The notes: generated by a model not told the origin, from the letters alone. Positions 1 through 12,406 are shown, numbered from the stretch's first letter. The stretch is 37,466 nucleotides of DNA from an uncultured SAR86 cluster bacterium (GCA_949373255.1 CASICS010000013.1:1-37466); one strand, 5' to 3'. Numbers and translations: made by a program.

Positions 1-226
1 GCATACCTCGACCATCATCTTCTACTGTTACAGAATAATCCTTATGAAGATTGACAGCTATTTCTTTAGCATGACCAGCAAGAGCTTCGTCTACGCTATT
101 ATCAATTACTTCCATTACCAAATGATTAGGGCTGGCTGTATCGGTATACATGCCAGGTCTTTTTCTGACAGGCTCCAGACCCGTCAGTACCTCAATGGAC
201 TCGGCGGTATAGTCTGAAGAGGCCAA
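1..226 (-). CDS. parE: DNA topoisomerase IV subunit B, N-terminal part (runs off window)
   Basis: Reverse-strand translation from a TTG start reads (M)[74 protein letters not shown], the GHKL ATPase start typical of ParE/GyrB; not in the supplied ORF list. Confidence 0.88.
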   Translation of the reverse strand, partial: MASSDYTAESIEVLTGLEPVRKRPGMYTDTASPNHLVMEVIDNSVDEALAGHAKEIAVNLHKDYSVTVEDDGRGM

Positions 227-228
227 TT

Positions 229-708
229 TTAAAGTTGCTCTAGAATATTTTCTGCACTGCTTACAGAGAAGGCCCCGCCTTCTTCTGCCAATAAAGAGGT
301 TACTATTCCATCCTCAATAATGACGGCATATCTCGATGAAACATGTCCTATCCCTAGCGAAGATAAATCTAAGTTAAGTTCACAGGCTTCAGTAAAATTA
401 CCATTTCCATCTGCAAGCATTGTAATTTTTTCTCCAACTGAAAGACTCTCACCCCAAGCCTTCATGACAAACGGATTTGTCACCGAAATACAAATAATTT
501 CATCTACATTTTTATCCATAATTTCATCTGCTTTTTCGACAAAACCAGGCATTTGTTGTAGCGAACAAGTGGGTGTAAAAGCACCAGGAACCCCAACCAG
601 AACAACTTTTTTTCCCGAAACGTATTCTAAAGAATCTATTTCGTCTATTCCTTTTTCGCCTAACTTATAAAGAGTTGCGCTCGGTAATTTTTTTCCAATT
701 TCTATCAT
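229..708 (-). CDS. Peroxiredoxin (Prx5-like/redoxin family)
   Basis: [11 protein letters not shown] peroxidatic-Cys motif, 159 aa. Confidence 0.92.
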   Translation of the reverse strand: MIEIGKKLPSATLYKLGEKGIDEIDSLEYVSGKKVVLVGVPGAFTPTCSLQQMPGFVEKADEIMDKNVDEIICISVTNPFVMKAWGESLSVGEKITMLADGNGNFTEACELNLDLSSLGIGHVSSRYAVIIEDGIVTSLLAEEGGAFSVSSAENILEQL

Positions 709-717
709 ATTTTTTTC

Positions 718-2490
<1,773 letters not shown>

Positions 2491-2507
2491 TTAGTATTTT
2501 TTAAGAC

Positions 2508-2528
2508 AATACTATTTTATATAGTATT
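2508..2528. repeat. Perfect 8-bp inverted repeat AATACTAT-tttat-ATAGTATT in the thiC / TolC-family divergent promoter
   Basis: Read directly; lies immediately upstream of a TTGACC (2529-2534) -35-like hexamer. Confidence 0.6.
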
Positions 2529-2590
2529 TTGACCCTTAAAAAATTAATATAGATATATTATTAGTTTTTTATCATTAGCGGGGATTAAAG

Positions 2591-3946
2591 TTGAAGTTTA
2601 ATAAGTTTTTTTTATCTTTTACGGTTATATTTTTTTCTCTTGCTTCCTTCTCGAGCCCTCTAACTCTTGCAGAAGTTTATGAAATAGCTTTAGAGGAAGA
2701 TCCTCAGCTAAAGATTGCGCAAGCTACTTATAGAGCAAATAAAGAAGCTAAAGCAAAAGGTTTAGCGGGCTTACTGCCAACAATTACTACTAGAGCGAGG
2801 ACAAATTGGAATGAATCTGAGGTCATTAATGGAGCGAGTGCAACTTATGACTCTGCAGGCAGCAAAGGAAATAACTCTTATTCATATTCTGCTGATTTAG
2901 TTCAGCCAATTTTTAGACCCGATAGATGGTTTCAATTTGGACAAGGGAAAGCGTTGAGCAAAATAGCCAAAGCCCAGTTCGGTTATGCTCAGCAAGAGAC
3001 AATAGTCAGAGTAACTTCAACATATTTTGATCTCTTGAAGGCTATCAAAAATCTAGAAGTAGCGAAATCTGAAGAATCTGCAATCAAGAAACAAAGAGAT
3101 CGATCTAAAAGACTGTTTGAGGAAGGAGTATCTTCTGTTACGGAATATCAAGAAGCTCAAGCTTTCTATGATCTATCTAAAGTATCTAGAATAGCTAGCG
3201 AAGGACAATTAGAATTTGCTAGAGAAGCATTGATTGCAATTATCGGCGAAGCTCCAGACTTGGTTGATCTAAATAACGAATATCCGATCGCTCCACCCAA
3301 TCCTAAATCAAGACAAGAATGGGTAAGTCTTGGCTTGTCTAATAATTTTGCACTTCAAGCTGCAAGGATGTCTACAGAGGCTGCGAAAAGGAATGCTCAA
3401 AGTAAACTATCAAATCATTTTCCTGATATAGATTTAGTGGGGAACATAACTAGAGACACTAGTAGAGGTATTTCAGGATTTGAGGCAGGCGCTTTTAGTT
3501 ATGGTGAGAGTGAAATTGAAAATACGAGATATAGCTTGCAGTTTTCATGGCCTCTTATGGCAGGTGGTCTGGTTAGCTCTGAGAGGCGAGAAGCCTATGC
3601 TTTATTAGAAAAAGCAAGGCAGGAAGAAATCCTATCTGAACGAGGCACCATCAGAGAAGTTAAGTCTAGATTTTCATCAGTTATGACAAACCTTGCAAAT
3701 GTTAATGCCAGAGAGCAGGCTTTAAAATCATCTGAATTAGCTTTAAAAGCTACTAGATTTGGTTATGAATCTAATACTAGAAATATTGTTGATCTCTTGA
3801 ATTCAGAAAAAGGATATTTTTCTGCTCAAAGAGATTTCAATTCAGCTAAGTATGATTTTATTTTGTCAGAGTTCGCTTTAAAAATATCATCAGGATCTTT
3901 ATCTCCTAGGGATGTATACGATATAAGCAATTTTATGACCAAATAA
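2591..3946 (+). CDS. TolC-family outer membrane efflux protein (type I secretion OMP)
   Basis: Signal peptide plus TLAEVYEIALEEDPQLKIAQA and repeated TolC helical domains; TTG start. Confidence 0.9.
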   Translation: MKFNKFFLSFTVIFFSLASFSSPLTLAEVYEIALEEDPQLKIAQATYRANKEAKAKGLAGLLPTITTRARTNWNESEVINGASATYDSAGSKGNNSYSYSADLVQPIFRPDRWFQFGQGKALSKIAKAQFGYAQQETIVRVTSTYFDLLKAIKNLEVAKSEESAIKKQRDRSKRLFEEGVSSVTEYQEAQAFYDLSKVSRIASEGQLEFAREALIAIIGEAPDLVDLNNEYPIAPPNPKSRQEWVSLGLSNNFALQAARMSTEAAKRNAQSKLSNHFPDIDLVGNITRDTSRGISGFEAGAFSYGESEIENTRYSLQFSWPLMAGGLVSSERREAYALLEKARQEEILSERGTIREVKSRFSSVMTNLANVNAREQALKSSELALKATRFGYESNTRNIVDLLNSEKGYFSAQRDFNSAKYDFILSEFALKISSGSLSPRDVYDISNFMTK

Positions 3947-4762
3947 ATGCCTGAGCTGCCCGAAGTTGAAACTACTTTAAGAGGCATCTCAAAAGAGATC
4001 CTAAACAAAGAAATAAGATCGTTTGTCTGCAGAGATGGCAAACTTAGATGGCCTATTCCAAAAAATATGGCTTCGTTCTTAAAAAATAAAACTTTTGTAA
4101 GCGCTATTCGTAGAGGGAAATATATTATTTTATACCTAGATAAAGGCGCTATTCTTATACATCTAGGAATGTCTGGGAAATTACGAGTTTTCAAGGGAAC
4201 AGTTGCACCTAAAAAACATGAGCACTGGGATATTTGTTTCAAAGACGGATGGATTTTGAGATACACAGATACTAGAAAATTTGGTGCCCTCTTAAGTACT
4301 AAATCAGACCCTTTTGCTCATAAATTGATAAAATTTTTAGGGCCAGAACCATTAGGAAATTCATTTAATGGCGATTATTTATTTAAAAAATCTCGAAAAC
4401 GAACGCTACCGATTAAAAGCTTTATTATGGATTCCAAAGTTGTCACTGGTGTTGGTAATATTTATGCCAACGAAGCATTATTTATGGCTGGAATAAGACC
4501 AACAAAAAAATCAGGAGTCATTTCTAAATCTAAATATGAAGATTTAAGCGCTGCTATTTCTCTAACACTAAAAGAAGCTATCGAAGCGGGTGGAACTACT
4601 CTTAAAGATTATTCAAATGCTGATGAAGCGCCTGGATATTTTAAGAAGGAATTAAAAGTATATGATCGTGGAGGGGAAGCTTGTTTAAATTGTAAGAAAA
4701 AATTGAAAGAAATAAGGCAATCCAACCGAGCCACGGTTTATTGTGTTAACTGCCAAAATTAG
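3947..4762 (+). CDS. mutM: Formamidopyrimidine-DNA glycosylase
   Basis: [11 protein letters not shown]-terminus; C-terminal zinc finger [25 protein letters not shown]. Confidence 0.97.
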   Translation: MPELPEVETTLRGISKEILNKEIRSFVCRDGKLRWPIPKNMASFLKNKTFVSAIRRGKYIILYLDKGAILIHLGMSGKLRVFKGTVAPKKHEHWDICFKDGWILRYTDTRKFGALLSTKSDPFAHKLIKFLGPEPLGNSFNGDYLFKKSRKRTLPIKSFIMDSKVVTGVGNIYANEALFMAGIRPTKKSGVISKSKYEDLSAAISLTLKEAIEAGGTTLKDYSNADEAPGYFKKELKVYDRGGEACLNCKKKLKEIRQSNRATVYCVNCQN

Positions 4763-5238
4763 CCAAATTTCCTTTTTAATTCCGAAAGAGAGATAGGATC
4801 AACAAATTCTGAAACATCGCCGCCCATTTTGCATATTTCTTTGACTAATGAAGAAGAAATATATGAATACTGTTCTTTAGGTGTCAGAAATACACTTTCC
4901 AATTCTGGCATCATGGCTCGATTCATATTAGCTAGTTGGAACTCATATTCAAAATCAGCCACCACTCTAAGTCCCCTGATAAGAATTTTTGCATCATTAT
5001 CTTTAGCAAGATCTACTAATAACTTAGAGAAACCAACAATTTCAACTTTTTTATTGTCTTTAAATATCTTTTCAGCAATATCAATTCTCTCTTCTAAAGT
5101 AAATAAAGGGTTCTTAGCTTCACTAGCAGCGACGGCGATAACAACAGAATCGAATAATTTACAGGCTCTTTCGATGAGGTCTATATGACCTCTAGTCATC
5201 GGATCAAAAGTTCCAGGATATATAGCTCGTTGAGACAT
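4759..5238 (-). CDS. coaD: Pantetheine-phosphate adenylyltransferase
   Basis: [30 protein letters not shown]; 159 aa. Confidence 0.98.
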   Translation of the reverse strand: MSQRAIYPGTFDPMTRGHIDLIERACKLFDSVVIAVAASEAKNPLFTLEERIDIAEKIFKDNKKVEIVGFSKLLVDLAKDNDAKILIRGLRVVADFEYEFQLANMNRAMMPELESVFLTPKEQYSYISSSLVKEICKMGGDVSEFVDPISLSELKRKFG

Positions 5239-5259
5239 AGAAACATTATATTCTATAAT
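5230..5259 (+). promoter_or_regulatory. Predicted sigma70 promoter TTGAGA-N18-TATAAT reading into the small ORF
   Basis: TTGAGA at 5230-5235, TATAAT at 5254-5259; -35 lies inside the coaD coding region. Confidence 0.5.
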
Positions 5260-5284
5260 GCTTCAAAGACATATTTTAGGAATT

Positions 5285-5506
5285 ATGGAAATTATTTTAT
5301 TTGAATTATTAGATAAAGAAAGTAGACAAGAAATTGTCTATACAAACCTTTACTCAGATGTTGAAAAATATGCGAAGGCAAATAATCTTTCTATAATAGG
5401 AGAAATTAAATCTTACTCTCCAGCTATGCTTCTCAAATATTACAAGTGGATTGGGTCCGGGAATAATCCTTATGTGGTCTCACGACCCTGGAAATATAAA
5501 AATTAA
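5285..5506 (+). CDS. Hypothetical protein, 73 aa (upstream start at 5258 would give 82 aa)
   Basis: MEIILFELLDKESRQEIVYTNLYSDVEKYAKANNLSIIGEIKSYSPAMLLKYYKWIGSGNNPYVVSRPWKYKN; fills the only gap between coaD and corC; AGGA upstream of ATG 5285. Confidence 0.6.
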   Translation: MEIILFELLDKESRQEIVYTNLYSDVEKYAKANNLSIIGEIKSYSPAMLLKYYKWIGSGNNPYVVSRPWKYKN

Positions 5507-6384
5507 ATTTTTACTCTAATTTTATTTATCTGCTTTTTATTTGCAGAAGCGATAGTGAATTTTATTTTTTCAATTTTAATTGATTCGTTAAGTCGAGGAA
5601 ATTTCCCAAATTTGTTCACGACATATCCAGCAATGGTATCGAAATTCACATCCTCAAAAGAGGTGCCAAATTTTTCATTAAACTCTTCAATTTCTGTAAT
5701 GCCAGATACAGTAAATTCATTATTTGAAATTTGCATAATTTTTTGATCCTCTGCGAGATCTGTCTCATCTTCAATTTCCCCAACAATTTCTTCCAAAACA
5801 TCCTCAATTGTTACTAAACCGCTAACCTCTCCAAATTCGTCCACAACAAGTGCCATATGACTTCTATTAGTTTTAAATTCCTCCAAAAGAATATTTATTT
5901 TTTTACTCTCCGGAATATGGATAACTGGGCGAATAATGTGTTTTAACTCAAACTCATCAGAATCAAACTCTTCTTTAATAAGGCCTGGTGCAAATTTAAG
6001 TAAATCTTTAGCTAATAAAATTCCAATAATTTTATCTTCATCTTCATCGAATACAGGGAACCTTGAATGAGAAGACTCAACCACTTTATCTAATAAATTG
6101 TCTAATGAATCTGTGTCATTGATTAAGATCATTTGTGATCTGGGCACCATTACATCTCTAACTGGTATCGAAGAAAACTCAATCGTTTCTTCAATCATTC
6201 CTAGTATGCCTTTATCGATAACATTATTTTCCTCAGCATCTCGAAGAACTGAAGTTAATTCATCTTGATCCAAAGGTTTAAAAGAGATCTTTATATAAAG
6301 ATCTCTAAAAAAGTGTTTAATTTTTTGTATAAAGCCCAACTTTTCCTTCGATTGGGCCTCGATACTTGGAGGTTCGTCTCTCAT
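5503..6384 (-). CDS. corC: CBS-domain hemolysin/CorC family transporter-associated protein
   Basis: IPVRDVMVPRSQM, tandem CBS domains, C-terminal CorC_HlyC domain; downstream of ybeY. Confidence 0.93.
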   Translation of the reverse strand: MRDEPPSIEAQSKEKLGFIQKIKHFFRDLYIKISFKPLDQDELTSVLRDAEENNVIDKGILGMIEETIEFSSIPVRDVMVPRSQMILINDTDSLDNLLDKVVESSHSRFPVFDEDEDKIIGILLAKDLLKFAPGLIKEEFDSDEFELKHIIRPVIHIPESKKINILLEEFKTNRSHMALVVDEFGEVSGLVTIEDVLEEIVGEIEDETDLAEDQKIMQISNNEFTVSGITEIEEFNEKFGTSFEDVNFDTIAGYVVNKFGKFPRLNESIKIEKIKFTIASANKKQINKIRVKI

Positions 6385-6387
6385 CGA

Positions 6388-6852
6388 CTAGTAAGGATCT
6401 CCCGCTGATATTTTATTCATTATTTTTTTTTCTATCTCTTCCATTGATATTCTTTCATCATTTTCTTCATGATCAAAGCCAATTAAATGTAAGAATCCAT
6501 GAATTATCATATGTTTTAGTCTATTTTCATATGATTTTGAATATTTTTTTGCCTCGTTCTTAATTATTTCTCTACACAATACTATGTCTCCTAATAAAAA
6601 GTCTTTTGTTTTGGCCTCGTCATCATTATTTGTTCCAAATGAAAGTACATTAGTAGCGCTATCATTTCCTCTATATTTCAAATTCAGTTTTTTTATTTCA
6701 TTAGTTGTAACAAATGAAATTCCTATTTGATAATTTTTAGCTTGAGCAATTTTAATACCTGAAAAAGTTAGACACTCATCTAATAATTTAGATATGCTTT
6801 CCTCTGAAAAAAAACTGTCGTCTTCTTCAAAATTATTTAAAAAAACTTTCAT
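6388..6852 (-). CDS. ybeY: Endoribonuclease YbeY
   Basis: HGFLHLIGFDHEENDE metal-binding motif; synteny with phoH/miaB. Confidence 0.96.
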   Translation of the reverse strand: MKVFLNNFEEDDSFFSEESISKLLDECLTFSGIKIAQAKNYQIGISFVTTNEIKKLNLKYRGNDSATNVLSFGTNNDDEAKTKDFLLGDIVLCREIIKNEAKKYSKSYENRLKHMIIHGFLHLIGFDHEENDERISMEEIEKKIMNKISAGDPY

Positions 6853-7824
6853 TCAATATGATTTTTTTTCGTAAGCTTCAATAATTTTTTGCACCAAACC
6901 ATGCCTAACTACGTCTTTTGGGTGAAAATAAAAAAAGGAAATTCCTTTTTCTCGCTCCAATACTCTTATTGCATCAGACAAGCCTGAAGTCATTCCTCTA
7001 GGCAAGTCTGTTTGAGTTACATCTCCGGTAACAACTGCTGTAGAACCAAAACCTATTCTAGTTAAGAACATTTTCATTTGAGAGGGGGTACAATTTTGAG
7101 CCTCATCTAAAATCAAAAAAGCGTCATTTAAAGTTCTTCCTCTCATATAGGCTAAAGGGGCAACTTCAATTTTTCCATTCTCTATTAAACGATCTACTTT
7201 CTCTCTACCCATCATTTCATATAAAGCATCATATAAAGGCCTTAGATAAGGATCTACTTTTTGTGAAAGATCTCCCGGAAGAAAGCCTAAATTCTCTCCA
7301 GCCTCCACGGCCGGTCTGGTTAATATAATTTTGTTTACCTTCTCTTCTATAAAATGATTTACTGCTGCAGCGACAGCAAGATAAGTTTTTCCTGTTCCTG
7401 CTGGGCCAATTCCAAATGCAATATCTTTATCATAAATCGATGAAAGGAACTCTCCTTGAGATTTATTTCTAGGTGATATGAAAAGTCTTGGAGTTTGAAT
7501 AGTGAGTTCTTTCTCTTTAGCAAGTTCAAAGATTTGTCCGCTTTTATCTTTGGTAGCACCATTGAGAGCTCTTCTTATAGAAAAGTGAACCTCATCTGCA
7601 CTAACTGAATCTCTTGATTCGGCTAGCAATGCCAAGTCTTCAATTATTGTTTTGCCCTTGATGGCATTATTTTTTTCACCGGTAATTGAAAAACTATTTC
7701 CACGGCTTCTTATAATTATTTCGAGTGATTCTTCTATTTGATTTAAATTTGAGTTAACTGGACCGCAAACTAACGATAAGTTTTCTGATTCTATAGCTGA
7801 AAGTTTAAATTTTAATTTAGGCAT
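6853..7824 (-). CDS. ybeZ: PhoH family ATPase (YbeZ)
   Basis: GPAGTGKTYLAV Walker A; DEAQNCTPSQMKMFLTRIG. Confidence 0.96.
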   Translation of the reverse strand: MPKLKFKLSAIESENLSLVCGPVNSNLNQIEESLEIIIRSRGNSFSITGEKNNAIKGKTIIEDLALLAESRDSVSADEVHFSIRRALNGATKDKSGQIFELAKEKELTIQTPRLFISPRNKSQGEFLSSIYDKDIAFGIGPAGTGKTYLAVAAAVNHFIEEKVNKIILTRPAVEAGENLGFLPGDLSQKVDPYLRPLYDALYEMMGREKVDRLIENGKIEVAPLAYMRGRTLNDAFLILDEAQNCTPSQMKMFLTRIGFGSTAVVTGDVTQTDLPRGMTSGLSDAIRVLEREKGISFFYFHPKDVVRHGLVQKIIEAYEKKSY

Positions 7825-7833
7825 ATATGATGG

Positions 7834-9156
7834 TTAAGCTTCTACCAATGTACCTCTCAAACAATTCGTAAGCTGATCGACAATTTCAATTTCTGTAAAT
7901 TTACCAATTAATTTATCACTTGAAGCAAAATTAACAACTCTATTATTTTCAGTTCTTGCTTGCATTTCTCCCGGATTTTTTTTGGATATGCCTATTACTA
8001 GGCAATTTTTAGTTGTTCCTACCATCTTGCGTCCAATACTAAATGAATGCTGATTTAGTTTCTGTTGAAGAATAGCTAGTCTTTCTTTTTTTTCACCCTC
8101 TAGAACATTATCTTCCATTTCGGCTGCTGGAGTATTTGGACGCGGGCTATAGATAAAACTGAAAGATTCGTCATATCTAACTGCGTCAATAATATCTAAT
8201 GTATCTTGAAAATCTTGTTTAGTTTCGCCAGGAAATCCAACAATAAAGTCTGATGAAAAACTTATGTTTGGACGATTTTTTCTAATTCTTTCAATCAATT
8301 TTAAATAAAAATCTGCGGTATATCTTCGCCTCATTAATTTCAAAATTCGATCCGAGCCGCTTTGAACTGGTAAATGAACATGGCTAACGAGTTCGGGCAA
8401 GCCTGCGTATAAATCAACTAAGTCATCACGAAATTCATAAGGATGACTGGTGGTATATCTTATTCGATCGATACCATCTATTTCTGCTGTTTTCTCAATT
8501 AAATAAGCTAAAGATTTAGTTTCGCCTTTATGAGGTCCTTTATAATTATTTACATTTTGACCTAGTAGATTAACTTCTCTTACTCCTTGCTCTGCCAAAT
8601 TTTTTATCTCATCAAGAATATCATCGAGAGGCCTGCTAACTTCATGGCCTCTGGTATGTGGTACCACACAAAATGAACAATATTTATTACAACCTTCAGC
8701 AATAGAAACAAAGGCTGTGGGCTTGTCCGTTTTTGTATCTGGAATATGGTCAAATTTTTCAATTTTAGGAAATGAAATATCTAATTGCCTTTTATTTTCT
8801 TCAGTGGCATCTCTATACATGCCAGGAAGCCTGTGAAGAGTCTGTGGACCAAATACAATATCTACTGCCGGAGCTCTTCGCGATAAATTAGCCCCTTCTT
8901 GGCTAGCAACACAGCCTCCGATAGCTATTTTTAAATCAGGATTATTATCTTTTAATTTTTTCCAACGGCCGATTTGATGAAATACTCTTTCTTGAGCTTT
9001 TTCTCTTATTGAGCAGGTATTCAAAACTAACAAATCTGCTTCTTCTTGATTTTCTGTTTGAACAAAGTCTTCTTTAATAGAAAGCATATCCAGCATTTTT
9101 GCCGAATCATACTCGTTCATTTGACACCCGTGGGTCTTAATAAATACTTTCTTCAT
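7834..9156 (-). CDS. miaB: tRNA-2-methylthio-N6-dimethylallyladenosine synthase
   Basis: [11 protein letters not shown]-like N-terminus ([12 protein letters not shown]) and radical [18 protein letters not shown]. Confidence 0.97.
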   Translation of the reverse strand: MKKVFIKTHGCQMNEYDSAKMLDMLSIKEDFVQTENQEEADLLVLNTCSIREKAQERVFHQIGRWKKLKDNNPDLKIAIGGCVASQEGANLSRRAPAVDIVFGPQTLHRLPGMYRDATEENKRQLDISFPKIEKFDHIPDTKTDKPTAFVSIAEGCNKYCSFCVVPHTRGHEVSRPLDDILDEIKNLAEQGVREVNLLGQNVNNYKGPHKGETKSLAYLIEKTAEIDGIDRIRYTTSHPYEFRDDLVDLYAGLPELVSHVHLPVQSGSDRILKLMRRRYTADFYLKLIERIRKNRPNISFSSDFIVGFPGETKQDFQDTLDIIDAVRYDESFSFIYSPRPNTPAAEMEDNVLEGEKKERLAILQQKLNQHSFSIGRKMVGTTKNCLVIGISKKNPGEMQARTENNRVVNFASSDKLIGKFTEIEIVDQLTNCLRGTLVEA

Positions 9157-9198
9157 ATTCTAAAAATTGAACGCGAGATTATAAAGAAAATCCAAATA

Positions 9199-9744
9199 TT
9201 AGCTAGATTGGGCAAAAATTGTATCCCTATAGAATCTTAATTCGTTAATAGACTCATAAACATCTGCTTCTGCTCGGTGTGCAGCATTTTTCTGAGTATG
9301 TTTTAAATTCAAGTCTGGTCTCCATCTTTTAGTAAGTTCTTTTACTGAGCTTACATCGATACAGCGATAGTGAAAATAATCTTCGAGTTCAGGCATATAT
9401 AAGGAAAGAAATTTTCTATCATGCCAAACAGTATTCCCACATAAAGGAGACTCTCCTTTTTCTACATGCAGTTTGATAAAGTCTAAGGTTGCTTGTTCTG
9501 CATCTTTTTCAGTAATAGTACTATCCAACACCTCTTCAATTAAGCCAGAGGCGCCATGGTGACTTTGATTCCAGTCATCCATACCATCTAATAATTCTTT
9601 AGATTGAGATACCACCATCCCAGGTCCTTCAATAATTTCTGTTAGGTCCTCATTTGTGACGCATGTGTAGATTTCAATGATTCTTTCAGCGTTAGGATCC
9701 AAGCCTGTCATTTCTAAATCTAACCAGATTAATTTTTTTTCCAT
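9199..9744 (-). CDS. orn: Oligoribonuclease
   Basis: [13 protein letters not shown]; DEDDh exonuclease, 181 aa. Confidence 0.97.
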   Translation of the reverse strand: MEKKLIWLDLEMTGLDPNAERIIEIYTCVTNEDLTEIIEGPGMVVSQSKELLDGMDDWNQSHHGASGLIEEVLDSTITEKDAEQATLDFIKLHVEKGESPLCGNTVWHDRKFLSLYMPELEDYFHYRCIDVSSVKELTKRWRPDLNLKHTQKNAAHRAEADVYESINELRFYRDTIFAQSS

Positions 9745-9783
9745 GTGTTTACTTTACAATACCTTTGTTATAAAAAATTTATT

Positions 9784-10536
9784 ATGAACGACGAAACTAA
9801 AAACGAAACTAATTTCGGCTATAAAAAAGTTAATCCTAATGAAAAACCTGATTTGGTTAAAGGAGTTTTTGATTCTGTCTCAAATAAATATGATTTGATG
9901 AACGATCTTATGTCGGTTGGCATCCACCGTCTCTGGAAGAAAGCTACGATTCAAATGAGTAATTTGAAAAAAGGAGATGATGTTTTAGATGTTGCCGGAG
10001 GCACAGGAGATTTGGCTATTTTATTCTCAGATTTAGTAGGCGAAGAAGGCTCTGTTTATCTTTCTGACATAAACGAAAGTATGTTGGAGATAGGAAGAGA
10101 TAAGACCATAGATTCAGGTAACACCAATATTTCCAGTTTAGTTGCAGATGCAGAAACCTTGCCTTTCCCTGATGATTCATTCAATTGCATATCTATTGCC
10201 TTTGGCATAAGAAACGTTACAAATAAAGATAAGGCTTTAAAAGATTTTTATAGGTGCTTAAAACCTGGCGGAAGGCTCCTTGTCTTAGAGTTCTCTAAAC
10301 CCGAGTCTGCTTTACTGTCTGATCTCTACGATCTTTATTCTTTTAATGTACTCCCTCATTTGGGTCAGTGGATTGCCGGTGATGCAGAAAGCTATCAATA
10401 CTTAGCAGAATCAATTCGAATGCATCCTAATCAAGAAGAATTCAAAAAACTGATGGATGATGCTGGATTTCTTAACACTCAATTTCAAAACATGACGGGT
10501 GGAATAGTTGCGCTTCACAGTGGAGACAAAGCATAG
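9784..10536 (+). CDS. ubiE: Ubiquinone/menaquinone biosynthesis C-methyltransferase
   Basis: [37 protein letters not shown]; likely start at ATG 9784 (ORF opens at 9745). Confidence 0.97.
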   Translation: MNDETKNETNFGYKKVNPNEKPDLVKGVFDSVSNKYDLMNDLMSVGIHRLWKKATIQMSNLKKGDDVLDVAGGTGDLAILFSDLVGEEGSVYLSDINESMLEIGRDKTIDSGNTNISSLVADAETLPFPDDSFNCISIAFGIRNVTNKDKALKDFYRCLKPGGRLLVLEFSKPESALLSDLYDLYSFNVLPHLGQWIAGDAESYQYLAESIRMHPNQEEFKKLMDDAGFLNTQFQNMTGGIVALHSGDKA

Positions 10537-10538
10537 CG

Positions 10539-12083
10539 ATGGCTTTTCTAAAGTTTCTTCGAATAATATATATTTTTTTAAGATTTCGCCTTGATGAAAT
10601 TCTTCCCAAAGAAAGTCTTCCTATTTGGATAAAAATAATTTTTTTTCTCTCGCCTTTTCGCTTAATTCCTTCGAAGAAAAGTCAAGGCGTTAGGTTGGCT
10701 GAAGCACTCGAATTGGCTGGGCCTTTATTCATCAAATTTGGTCAATTACTTTCCACTAGACCAGACTTTCTATCAGACGATTTGATTCAAGAATTAAAAA
10801 AGTTTCAAAATAATCTAAAACCTTTTCCTGCTGAGGAAGCAATATCAATCATAGAAAAGGATCTGGGAAAGCCCATAGAAGAACTCTTTGCTAGTTTTAA
10901 TAAAGAACCATTAGCAGCTGCATCAATTGCGCAAGTTCACGAAGCAAAGTTATTTAGTGGTGAAGATGTTGTGGTGAAAGTAGTTCGTCCTAATTTGGCC
11001 AAGAAAATTAAAGACGACATCTCAATAATAAAAATGCTTGGAGATATTGCCAATACATTCGATGCAGATGCCAGAAGACTTCAATTGGTTGAAATGATCA
11101 GAGAATATGAATACGTTATTTCTTCTGAGGTTGATTTAAAAAAAGAAGCAGGAAATACCATTCAAACCGCAAAGTTTTTTGAAGGCTCAGATTTACTTTA
11201 TATACCAAAAGTCTATTTAGATTATTCTGGGAATAAAACTTTAACTTTAGAAAAGATATACGGTGTTCCCGTTACAGATATTTCCATATTGGAAGATAAA
11301 AAAGTTAATCTAAAAGTACTTTCTGAACGAGGTGTAAGCATCTTCTTCAAGCAACTTTTTGACGACAACTTTTTTCACGCTGACATGCACCCAGGAAATA
11401 TTTTTGTTAATGCTGATAATCCAGAATCCCCCACTTATGTTGCTGTTGATTATGCAATTTGTGGAAGCTTGTCGGAGAAAGAACAACTGCTGATAGGTAA
11501 AATGTTAGCCGATATGTTCAGTCGAAACTATGCGGGCGTAGCAAAGACAATGATTAGTGCTGGATGGGTTTCTAAAATAACAAAACCGATCGAATTAGAA
11601 GTTACAATTCGTACCGCCTTGGATCCTATCTTCGAAAAACCTTTTAGTGAGATTAATTTTGGAGAAATGTTAGTTTTTCTGTTTGAAGAAACTAGAGCAT
11701 ATGAACTTTCTCTTCCAGCCTCACTCTTATTGCTGCATAAAACCTTAATTAATATCGAGGGTCTGGGCAGACAAATTTATCCTGAGTTGGATTTATGGAC
11801 CACTGCAAAGCCCTTTATACAAAACTGGGTATCCAAACGTTATAACCCAGCTAACATAATGGACAAACTTAAAAACAATACTGGAGAGTTTGCAGAAAAA
11901 GCCTATGAGCTTCCTGAAAAAATTGAGGCCGTTTTTAATAACTTAGCGAATCTCAATGAATTCAATGATGAGATAAAGAATTTACGAAAAGATATTTCAA
12001 ATCAAAGAACTTCTTCACGATTCCTTCTTACCGTTGCAACTGCAATAATAGTATTAACTTTATCGATAACCTTATTTTTATGA
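10539..12083 (+). CDS. ubiB: Ubiquinone biosynthesis protein UbiB (ADCK-like kinase fold)
   Basis: FIKFGQLLSTRPD (KxGQ), AAASIAQVHEA, HADMHPGNIFV; C-terminal TM segment. Confidence 0.96.
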   Translation: MAFLKFLRIIYIFLRFRLDEILPKESLPIWIKIIFFLSPFRLIPSKKSQGVRLAEALELAGPLFIKFGQLLSTRPDFLSDDLIQELKKFQNNLKPFPAEEAISIIEKDLGKPIEELFASFNKEPLAAASIAQVHEAKLFSGEDVVVKVVRPNLAKKIKDDISIIKMLGDIANTFDADARRLQLVEMIREYEYVISSEVDLKKEAGNTIQTAKFFEGSDLLYIPKVYLDYSGNKTLTLEKIYGVPVTDISILEDKKVNLKVLSERGVSIFFKQLFDDNFFHADMHPGNIFVNADNPESPTYVAVDYAICGSLSEKEQLLIGKMLADMFSRNYAGVAKTMISAGWVSKITKPIELEVTIRTALDPIFEKPFSEINFGEMLVFLFEETRAYELSLPASLLLLHKTLINIEGLGRQIYPELDLWTTAKPFIQNWVSKRYNPANIMDKLKNNTGEFAEKAYELPEKIEAVFNNLANLNEFNDEIKNLRKDISNQRTSSRFLLTVATAIIVLTLSITLFL

Positions 12084-12406
12084 GTACAGAAGAAAATATT
12101 ATTGAACGGCTCAGCAACTTACTTCTAGAGCGACGCGCTTCATCTGAGGACAGCTCTTACACTGCTCAATTATATAAAAAAGGAATTGCTGAAATCTTAA
12201 GCAAAATTGAAGAAGAATCAAAAGAACTTATTGAAGCCGGTGAATTAAGGCCAACAGCCAAAAAAGAGATCACTCATGAGGCTGCCGATCTTTGGTATCA
12301 CACCATGGTATTATTAGCATTCAATGGAATTGATCCAATGGATATTTTAAAAGAATTAGAACGCAGGGAAGGAGTTTCAGGACTAGAAGAAAAGTCTAAG
12401 AGGTAG
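12080..12406 (+). CDS. hisE: Phosphoribosyl-ATP pyrophosphatase
   Basis: [40 protein letters not shown]; 108 aa. Confidence 0.95.
   Translation: MSTEENIIERLSNLLLERRASSEDSSYTAQLYKKGIAEILSKIEEESKELIEAGELRPTAKKEITHEAADLWYHTMVLLAFNGIDPMDILKELERREGVSGLEEKSKR

Noticed and set aside
320-670. ORF of 116 aa on + opposite the peroxiredoxin gene
   Set aside because: Antisense shadow of a well-conserved CDS; no recognisable motif
3826-4266. ORF of 146 aa on - opposite TolC-family gene/mutM
   Set aside because: Spans the junction of two clear genes on the other strand; composition looks like an antisense shadow
4829-5188. ORF of 119 aa on + within coaD
   Set aside because: Fully antisense to coaD, no domain features
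7359-7562. 67-aa ORF on - within phoH
   Set aside because: Out-of-frame overlap in a conserved ATPase gene
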